NCBI GenBank assembly: GCA_903831485.1
Contig: CAIKXW010000091.1
Coordinates: 1 to 11,800 of the forward strand
From: an uncultured Alphaproteobacteria bacterium
Lineage (GTDB): Bacteria > Pseudomonadota > Alphaproteobacteria > Caulobacterales > Hyphomonadaceae
Direction of reading: 5' to 3'
DNA: 11,800 nt
A program made the position numbers and the translations under genes. Positions within the stretch are counted from its first letter, which is position 1, and every line of letters begins with the position of its first letter. Below the pieces are notes generated by a model. It was not told the origin of the DNA, made no database searches, and saw only the letters and a list, made by a program, of their open reading frames with translations. This document shows positions 6,594 through 11,800 of the stretch, one piece after another.

Positions 6594-8410
6594 CGGTTGA
6601 CGCGATAGAGGCTGAGCGAGGATGCGCCGAGATCCACGGGCGTGAGCCACTCGGGATGCTCGCCGCGCCCTAGCATAGCGGAGAGTGTTTCTTCCGCGGG
6701 GATGCCATCTGCCCCCCGGATGGCATAGAAGGCCGTTTCCGGCGCGGCTGCGCATACCAACACATAATCAGCAACTGACGCCTGCACGATTGCGCGGGCG
6801 CGCTCAGGCGCCGACCGTAGCGCGTTGATCGCGGTCATCGTGCCCGTGGCGTTGCGGTGATAGGGGCCGGACAGGACGCTGTGGTCTGTCCACACCAGCA
6901 CGCCCGCGCCGAGCGCAAACTGATTCAACATCACGCCGGCCGGAGCGGACGCGAGCGAACGGAATGCCACAGGCGTGGTGCAGGCCTTCGAACCGGCCAC
7001 GCGGGAATCATAGTTCTGAAGAACGGACCGATCGGTGATGCGCGCTTGTAGCGCCTCGCCTGCACCGGCCCAGGCAGCAGCGGCTGATCCTGCGGCGATG
7101 CCGGCAAAGGCCATCGCGCGCAGGGCCGATGCCTTCATGCGGTACTCCCGGCGCGCAATGGCCACGGCCCAGGCGCCGAAGGGTATGGCGAACGTCGTCG
7201 CGAAGATCGTGCCGCGGATCTGCCATGCAAGAACGACCCAGCCCATCAGCAGAAAGCCCAGCACGATCCAGCCCGCAGGCTGGCGCCAGTGGCGATGCAG
7301 ATACACGACAGCTGCGAGGAGGCCGGCGAAGGCGGCGCCCGCGATGGACAGCAGCATACCCGGATCGTCAGCGAAGAGCGCGCCGAGCGAGCGCGTTTCC
7401 GATATCTGCGCCATCCAGAGCGTGTTCATGTCCGCGCCGAGTGCAGAGTAACCACCGCCAAGGCATTGCGGGAACAGCATCACCAGCGCGATGCCGCCAA
7501 CACCGGCGAACACCGAAGCTGCGCCGAGGCGACGCCACAGGGTGCTGATGGCCCCCGCCGGGATGAGAGTCAGCGCAAAGGCAATGCCGCCGGCAATCAG
7601 GCCAAGACCGAGGAATGGCGCGCCCATGGCGTCGCAGACCTGCGCGCCCCACCCGGCAAGCGGCACAAGGGCAAGAAAGGAGATGAGCGACGCTGCAGAA
7701 AGACCGATCCCGATGCGCGCGAAGCCGGCGCCGTAGGTCTGAGGTTGAAGCAGCCAGAGCAGGCCGGCGATAAGGAGGCCGGCCACCACGAACGGCACAG
7801 CCTCTGCCGCTGTCGCCATCGCGACGCCCAACGCTGCGCCGACCCAGAAGCCAGCGCGCGGTTTGCCCCGCATGCGGATCAGGCCCCATGCCGAAGCGAG
7901 CACGAGCACGAGAATAACGTTGTGATGATCGAACGCGCCCGGCGCGAATTTTTCGGTGGCGGGAAAAGCGAGGGCAGCGATAATTGCCGCGACCCACTGC
8001 GCGTCGCGCTTCAAACCATCCGCCGCGCCGAGTTCGCCGCCGATGCGAACCGCGAAGAACATGAAGGCGCCGAGCAGGCCAAGCGGCCAGACGAACGCCA
8101 TCGTGATTTCGGCATTCACCTGCCCGACGACAGCGGCGAGAAGCGCGATCGGCGCCGCGAGCACCGCATCGATCCATTGCGCCCAGTGCATGGTCGTCCC
8201 GTCGGGCGGATTGAGACGGTGTTGCACGTTGTCGAACCAGTCCTGCCCCAAGAGCATGTCGCGAATGCGCACGAGGCGCATGGCATTGTCCGGCTCGGCG
8301 AAATCCTGATTGATCGCGGCCATGCCGGCGCCAACCGTGAGCAGCACGGCGGCCAGCGCCCAGCCGACAAGCCAGGCTGCGTTGCTGTCACTATCGCGCT
8401 GAAGCTTCAT
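6590..8410 (-). CDS. Polytopic membrane protein, GT-C/oligosaccharyltransferase-like
   Basis: A 606-residue protein with many hydrophobic helices up to about residue 450 and a soluble, probably periplasmic, C-terminal domain of about 150 residues. The first helix (about 12-33) leads into a loop with EPDNAMRL (39-46) and WFDNVQHRLNPPDG (58-71), and the second half of the loop bears MHWAQWID. A later loop has PGAFDHHNVILV with Asp-His-His at 161-163. An acidic residue just after helix 1 plus a downstream D/HH motif is the layout of GT-C glycosyltransferases such as STT3/PglB and ArnT, which use polyprenyl-linked sugars at the periplasmic face. This assignment is by pattern only; I do not see the WWDYG motif of true oligosaccharyltransferases. 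The C-terminal domain contains WTDHSVLSGPYHRN. Start at 8410 is the first Met before helix 1. It appears monocistronic. Confidence 0.75.
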   Translation of the reverse strand: MKLQRDSDSNAAWLVGWALAAVLLTVGAGMAAINQDFAEPDNAMRLVRIRDMLLGQDWFDNVQHRLNPPDGTTMHWAQWIDAVLAAPIALLAAVVGQVNAEITMAFVWPLGLLGAFMFFAVRIGGELGAADGLKRDAQWVAAIIAALAFPATEKFAPGAFDHHNVILVLVLASAWGLIRMRGKPRAGFWVGAALGVAMATAAEAVPFVVAGLLIAGLLWLLQPQTYGAGFARIGIGLSAASLISFLALVPLAGWGAQVCDAMGAPFLGLGLIAGGIAFALTLIPAGAISTLWRRLGAASVFAGVGGIALVMLFPQCLGGGYSALGADMNTLWMAQISETRSLGALFADDPGMLLSIAGAAFAGLLAAVVYLHRHWRQPAGWIVLGFLLMGWVVLAWQIRGTIFATTFAIPFGAWAVAIARREYRMKASALRAMAFAGIAAGSAAAAWAGAGEALQARITDRSVLQNYDSRVAGSKACTTPVAFRSLASAPAGVMLNQFALGAGVLVWTDHSVLSGPYHRNATGTMTAINALRSAPERARAIVQASVADYVLVCAAAPETAFYAIRGADGIPAEETLSAMLGRGEHPEWLTPVDLGASSLSLYRVNR

Positions 8411-8583
8411 GCCGCCCGCCGGTCGCCGAAATCCAAGTCAAACTAGCAAGGCCAGCTTAAGTATTTGCAAAATGGCGGTTTTGGGTGGTTCTGGACCTCC
8501 GCCGCAGTCCTGTCACCTTTGCCGCAATCAAACAGAACGGCCGCCATACGGCGAACGCCGCCCGATTTCACAACTGCACTCAA

Positions 8584-8646
8584 GCGGGGACACGAACCCG
8601 CGAGTCGGCCGCCTGAACCACCGGATCCCCGGAATGGCGTGCGGCC
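8584..8646 (+). other. Possible structured leader of the Hcp-like gene
   Basis: The 248-base gap between 8411 and 8658 has no credible gene. Its last part can fold: GCGGG-(8)-CCCGC at 8584-8601 and an outer GGCCGC (8607-8612) with GCGGCC (8641-8646) enclosing CCGG-ATCC-CCGG. A weaker CGGC-GAAC-GCCG lies at 8549-8560. The outer stem ends two bases before the G-rich ribosome site (8648-8654), so it could affect translation or processing. In GC-rich DNA such stems also arise by chance, and no known riboswitch pattern is seen. Confidence 0.22.
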
Positions 8647-8658
8647 TGGGGGGGAAAC

Positions 8659-9228
8659 ATGAGCATCCGTAACGTCGCGCGTTTCAGCATTCTGTCGGCC
8701 ATCGCGCTGGCAGGGGCGGGCGCTGCGAACGCAGATGTATTCCTAAAGGTCACCTCGCTTCAGGGCGGCGCCGTGCAACGCGGATTCGAGGGCCAAATCG
8801 AACTGGGCGGCGCCACGATGAGCGTGTCGAGTTGGACCGCGCCTGATCCGACCGGCATCGGCGACACCGTGCGTACGACCTCGGTATCCCCAATCTTCAT
8901 CACGAAGTCGCCGGACCGCGCCTCGCCCAAGCTGACATCCTACGCCGTCGAAGGCATGCCGCTCGGCCGTATCGAGATCACGTTCACGGACGACAACACG
9001 CAAGCCGTGACGTCGCGCTGGATCCTCGACGGCGCAGAGGTACGCAGCATCAATATCAGCCCCGACCCAATGAACGGGAACAAGCCGGTGGAGATGGTGG
9101 AGATCGGCTACGCGACGATGACCTACCAGTATTTCGACCCGGCGAACAAAACTGGCCGCCCGGCCGAAGAGGTTAAGTTTGCAGTGCCGGAAGAACAACT
9201 CTTTCCCTATGACGCGGGCTGCCACTGA
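8659..9228 (+). CDS. Exported Hcp-family (type VI tube-like) protein
   Basis: A 189-residue protein with a clear Sec signal peptide: basic start MSIRNVAR, hydrophobic core to about 22, and an Ala-Asn-Ala cleavage site at 23-25, giving a mature protein of about 164 residues beginning DVFLKVTSLQGG. From there it follows the Hcp pattern (PF05638 family): the DVFLK start, the strand with GQIELGGATMSVSSW, TKSPDRASPKL near 93-103, a middle RIEITFTDD, and the closing VEMVEIGYATMTYQYF typical of Hcp C-terminal strands. Hcp normally forms hexameric rings of the type VI tube and has no signal peptide; proteins with the domain and a signal peptide exist but their role is not settled. No other type VI gene is in the window. 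A G7 run at 8648-8654, four bases before the ATG, is the ribosome site. It ends at a strong hairpin and looks monocistronic. Confidence 0.78.
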   Translation: MSIRNVARFSILSAIALAGAGAANADVFLKVTSLQGGAVQRGFEGQIELGGATMSVSSWTAPDPTGIGDTVRTTSVSPIFITKSPDRASPKLTSYAVEGMPLGRIEITFTDDNTQAVTSRWILDGAEVRSINISPDPMNGNKPVEMVEIGYATMTYQYFDPANKTGRPAEEVKFAVPEEQLFPYDAGCH

Positions 9229-9248
9229 TCATCAGTAAGCTCCAAAAT

Positions 9249-9285
9249 GGCCGGCGCGCTCCGACACGCGCCGGCCGATTCATTT
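9249..9285 (+). terminator. Hairpin terminator after the Hcp-like gene
   Basis: A perfect 10-base-pair stem, GGCCGGCGCG (9249-9258) with CGCGCCGGCC (9267-9276), closes an 8-base loop 20 bases after the stop codon. The downstream sequence GATTCATTT is only moderately T-rich, so termination may be imperfect or assisted, but position and stem strength support a terminator. Confidence 0.62.
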
Positions 9286-9322
9286 GGACCTAACCTATCC
9301 CTGCTAGAACCGCGGCCGTTGC

Positions 9323-9329
9323 GGGAGGA
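9323..9329 (+). promoter_or_regulatory. Strong ribosome binding site
   Basis: GGGAGGA lies nine bases before the ATG at 9339. It is the best Shine-Dalgarno sequence in the window, and supports both the reality and the start of the following uncharacterised gene. Confidence 0.7.
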
Positions 9330-9338
9330 TTACGTCAG

Positions 9339-9905
9339 ATGGCCAAGGCCGCGTTCCACAAGAACCAGAAAGTGTTCGTGAAGCCCGTCGGCACATGGGC
9401 GGTCGTCGAGCAGGTTCTGCCGCAGTGGGTCAAGGGCCTCGATGAACCGCTCAAGGTTCACTACGATGTCGGCCTCGGCCGCGAATTCTCCGCCAGCGAA
9501 CTGGTCGCCGATAAGTCCGGCGCGCCGGTCGATGACGTTGCGATGCTCGACAACTGGCGGATCAACCGCGCGCGCAATCGCTGGAATGACACCGAGGACA
9601 CCACCGGCCACCCCTATCCCGGCACCTTCCCGGTTGTGACGACCGATGAGAAGAACTGGGGCGGCTGGCGCGTCCCCAGCGCGGAATACGACCGCGACCC
9701 AGAGCGCATCGAGTTTCAGGCGCGGATCATCCAGTCATCGCCGCAGCTGATGCAGATCGCCCAGGCTCTGGCCAAGTTCGGTCACCACTTCTCGGACGAC
9801 ATGCCGGCCGAACTGCTCGACCTTTCCAAGAAGGCGACGATGCTCCTGCGCCGGGTCCATGATCGTGCGGGCGACCTGTCCGCGCCAGCCCAGGCGGCGG
9901 AATAG
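9339..9905 (+). CDS. Uncharacterised 188-residue soluble protein
   Basis: I do not recognise a named family. The protein has no signal peptide or membrane helix, so it should be cytoplasmic. Residues 1-55 (starting MAKAAFHKNQKVFVKPVG, with WAVVEQVLPQW and LKVHYDVGLGREF) alternate hydrophobic and charged residues like a small beta-barrel of the SH3/Tudor/KOW kind. Residues 70-115 are rich in Trp, Asn and Pro (NRWNDTEDTTGHPYPGTFPV, NWGGWRVPSAEYD), and 120-175 look helical. Codon use is typical of the real genes here, and the strong GGGAGGA site at 9323-9329 makes expression likely. It sits alone between the Hcp-gene terminator and pepN, 111 bases before the latter, so the two could be cotranscribed. 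The density of motif-like residues suggests a conserved lineage-specific protein; a nucleic-acid or ribosome role would be speculation. Confidence 0.85.
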   Translation: MAKAAFHKNQKVFVKPVGTWAVVEQVLPQWVKGLDEPLKVHYDVGLGREFSASELVADKSGAPVDDVAMLDNWRINRARNRWNDTEDTTGHPYPGTFPVVTTDEKNWGGWRVPSAEYDRDPERIEFQARIIQSSPQLMQIAQALAKFGHHFSDDMPAELLDLSKKATMLLRRVHDRAGDLSAPAQAAE

Positions 9906-9936
9906 CCCAGCCTGCCAAGGTGCAGAAAGCAAGGCG

Positions 9937-9956
9937 GCGCCCTTTATCTTGGGCGC
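9937..9956 (+). terminator. Weak hairpin between the 188-residue gene and pepN
   Basis: GCGCCC and GGGCGC form a perfect six-base-pair stem around the loop TTTATCTT, 32 bases after the stop at 9905. No T-run follows, so it may be a weak or factor-assisted terminator, or chance. Confidence 0.3.
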
Positions 9957-10016
9957 AAACCCTGTAGGCATTCTCGGGCCGCAGCTTCCGTGCGGTGAAC
10001 ACCGGGCAGCCCGATC

Positions 10017-11800
10017 ATGCGCACCGAAACGCCGCCCCCCGTGAGGCTTGCGGATTACCAACCCTTCCCGTTCAGGATCGACAGCGTGCGGATGCTGTTC
10101 CGCCTCCACCCTTCCGACACGCGGGTGGTTACGGAACTTGCAATCATGCGGACCGGCGCGAAGGATGCACCGCTGCGCCTGGACGGCGAGAAGCTGGCGC
10201 TGCGGTCGATCAGGCTGAACGGCTTGGCCCTTGGCGTCGACGACTACACGGGCGACGAGGAAAGCCTCACCGTATTCCGGCCTGGCGATGCTTTCAGGCT
10301 CGAAATCGAAACCAGCATTTCGCCGGAGACCAACACTGAGCTGTCAGGGCTCTATGTCTCCAGCGGTCGCTTCTGCACGCAGTGCGAGGCGGAAGGCTTT
10401 CGCCGCATCACCTATTATCCGGACCGGCCAGACGTGCTTGCACCGTTCTTCGTGCGCATCGAAGCGGACAAGACGAAGTATCCCTACCTGCTCTCCAACG
10501 GCAATCCGACAGCCAAGGGCGATCTCGATGACGGCCGGCACTTTGCCGAGTGGACCGATCCGCATCCCAAGCCCTCCTACCTCTTCGCACTGGTGGGCGG
10601 CGCGTTCGATGTGCTGAGCGATGATTTCACCACGATGTCGGGGCGGCCGGTGAAGCTGTCGATCTTCGTCGAGACTGGTGATGCGCCCCGCGCGGCCTAC
10701 GCCATGCGCTCGCTGAAGGAATCGATGAAGTGGGACGAGGAGGTATTCGGCCGCGAATATGACCTCGACGTGTTCCAGATCGTCGCCGTGCGCGATTTCA
10801 ACTTCGGCGCGATGGAGAATAAGGGCCTCAACATCTTCAATTCGTCCTACGTGCTGGCCGACGGCAAGACAGCGACGGATGCCGACTTCGAAGCCATCGA
10901 AAGCATCGTGGCGCACGAGTACTTCCACAACTGGACCGGCAACAGGATCACCTGCCGCGACTGGTTCCAGCTGTGCCTGAAGGAAGGTCTCACGGTCTAT
11001 CGCGACCAGGAGTTCACCAAGGCGATGCGCTCGCCGGCCGTGGCGCGGATCAAGGAAGTGATCCGCCTGCGCACGCGACAATTCCCGGAAGACGCAGGCC
11101 CCCTCGCACACTCTGTTCGGCCGGACCAATACGGGCGGATCGACAATCTCTACACGGCCACCGTCTACGAGAAGGGCGCTGAACTCATCCGCATGCTGCG
11201 CCTGATGATCGGCGACGCCGCATTCTTCGCGGGCATGACCCAGTATTTCGATACGATGGACGGCACCGCCGCGACGATCGAGGACTTCATCGCATCCTTC
11301 CAGCCGCACACATCGCACGACCTGCAGGCGTTCTCGCGCTGGTATGCACAGGCAGGCACGCCTGCGTTGAACGCCAGGGGATCGTACGATGCGGCGAGCA
11401 GGCAGTATCGCCTGACGCTGACGCAGATGGTGTCGCCCACGCCGGGCCAGCCCGACAAGACGCCGGTGCGCATGCCGATGCGGGTGGCGCTTTTCGATGA
11501 CAACGGCGCGAAGCTGGAAACACGTCTCGATGGCGGCGCAGCGTTGCAGGATCATGTCGTTGTGCTGGAGACGGCTTCAAACACGTTCGTGTTCTCGGAC
11601 GTCGCCTCGCCGCCTCGCCCGTCCCTGAATCGCGGATTCTCCGCGCCCGTGCGCCTGTCGGATGACCTGTCCGAAGCCGACCGTGCGGCGCTCGCAGGCG
11701 TTGATGACGATCCATTCGCACAGTGGGAGGCGCTGCAGTCGATCGCGCGGCCGCTGATCCTTGATGCCGTGCGCGCCGGCGGCAAGACGCCGGATCGTCA
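10017..11800 (+). CDS. pepN: Aminopeptidase N (M1 zinc metallopeptidase), 3' end missing
   Basis: Cytoplasmic broad-specificity aminopeptidase that trims N-terminal residues from peptides late in protein turnover. The 594 codons in view cover about two thirds of a protein usually near 870 residues. The N-terminal beta domain is followed by the thermolysin-like catalytic domain with the exopeptidase motif GAMEN (264-268) and the zinc motif HEYFHNW (300-306): His300 and His304 with Glu323 bind zinc, Glu301 is the catalytic base, and Tyr384 in ATVYEKGAEL is the transition-state tyrosine. Each sits three residues later than in E. coli PepN. NKGLNIFNSSYVLAD after GAMEN marks the bacterial PepN (type 2) branch. 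The ATG at 10017 is fixed by an in-frame TGA at 9996-9998; its ribosome site is weak. The helical C-terminal domain is mostly beyond the window. Confidence 0.96.
   Translation, partial: MRTETPPPVRLADYQPFPFRIDSVRMLFRLHPSDTRVVTELAIMRTGAKDAPLRLDGEKLALRSIRLNGLALGVDDYTGDEESLTVFRPGDAFRLEIETSISPETNTELSGLYVSSGRFCTQCEAEGFRRITYYPDRPDVLAPFFVRIEADKTKYPYLLSNGNPTAKGDLDDGRHFAEWTDPHPKPSYLFALVGGAFDVLSDDFTTMSGRPVKLSIFVETGDAPRAAYAMRSLKESMKWDEEVFGREYDLDVFQIVAVRDFNFGAMENKGLNIFNSSYVLADGKTATDADFEAIESIVAHEYFHNWTGNRITCRDWFQLCLKEGLTVYRDQEFTKAMRSPAVARIKEVIRLRTRQFPEDAGPLAHSVRPDQYGRIDNLYTATVYEKGAELIRMLRLMIGDAAFFAGMTQYFDTMDGTAATIEDFIASFQPHTSHDLQAFSRWYAQAGTPALNARGSYDAASRQYRLTLTQMVSPTPGQPDKTPVRMPMRVALFDDNGAKLETRLDGGAALQDHVVVLETASNTFVFSDVASPPRPSLNRGFSAPVRLSDDLSEADRAALAGVDDDPFAQWEALQSIARPLILDAVRAGGKTPDR

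Noticed and set aside
8584..8652. tRNA-like sequence on the minus strand (GCGGGTTCGTGTCCCCGC resembles a T-arm)
   Set aside because: The loop would be eight bases, there is no matching acceptor stem, anticodon arm or D-arm, and no CCA-like end. At most it is a chance resemblance or a decayed remnant.
10344..11555. Minus-strand reading frame of 403 residues inside pepN
   Set aside because: It is antisense to the catalytic region of pepN, with Arg/His-rich composition and no domain signs. Frames like those at 7289-8446 (+), 5700-6755 (-) and 3409-4317 (+) were dropped for the same reason.

Overview
The window comes from a GC-rich (roughly 60-65 %) bacterial chromosome, most likely an alphaproteobacterium near the Hyphomonadaceae/Caulobacterales. 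This placement is an inference from codon use and from the general look of the proteins; no marker gene fixes it. I see eight protein genes packed tightly, no rRNA, no credible tRNA, no CRISPR and no insertion sequence. The first and last genes are cut by the window ends.

Left block (1-4725, all minus strand): reading in the direction of transcription, the order is a Yip1-family membrane protein, astA (arginine N-succinyltransferase), astD (succinylglutamate-semialdehyde dehydrogenase) and astB (N-succinylarginine dihydrolase, cut before its catalytic cysteine). The first two genes are 9 bases apart, and the last three are joined by two ATGA stop/start overlaps, so this is almost certainly one operon for arginine breakdown by the arginine succinyltransferase (AST) pathway. 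Three of the five AST steps are visible. The aminotransferase (astC) and the final desuccinylase (astE) are not in view; astE could follow astB beyond position 1.

Middle block (4726-8410): a 173-base divergent promoter region holding several small inverted repeats separates the ast operon from a 14-helix-type DHA2 (EmrB/QacA) drug-efflux transporter on the plus strand. The transporter ends head-on against a 606-residue polytopic membrane protein on the minus strand that looks like a GT-C/oligosaccharyltransferase-type enzyme. Their stop codons share the four bases CTAG.

Right block (8411-11800, plus strand): a 248-base leader with potential hairpins precedes a small exported protein of the Hcp (type VI tube) family that carries a Sec signal peptide, followed by a clear hairpin terminator. 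Next come a conserved-looking 188-residue protein of unknown function and the first two thirds of pepN (M1 aminopeptidase N), whose zinc site is intact.

Most of the window is ordinary housekeeping and catabolic sequence. The parts most worth a second look are the signal-peptide-bearing, apparently solitary Hcp-like protein, the Yip1 protein with a long C-terminal tail leading the ast operon, the GT-C-like membrane protein, and the repeats in the ast/efflux divergent promoter. I found no convincing evidence of a wholly new multi-gene system.
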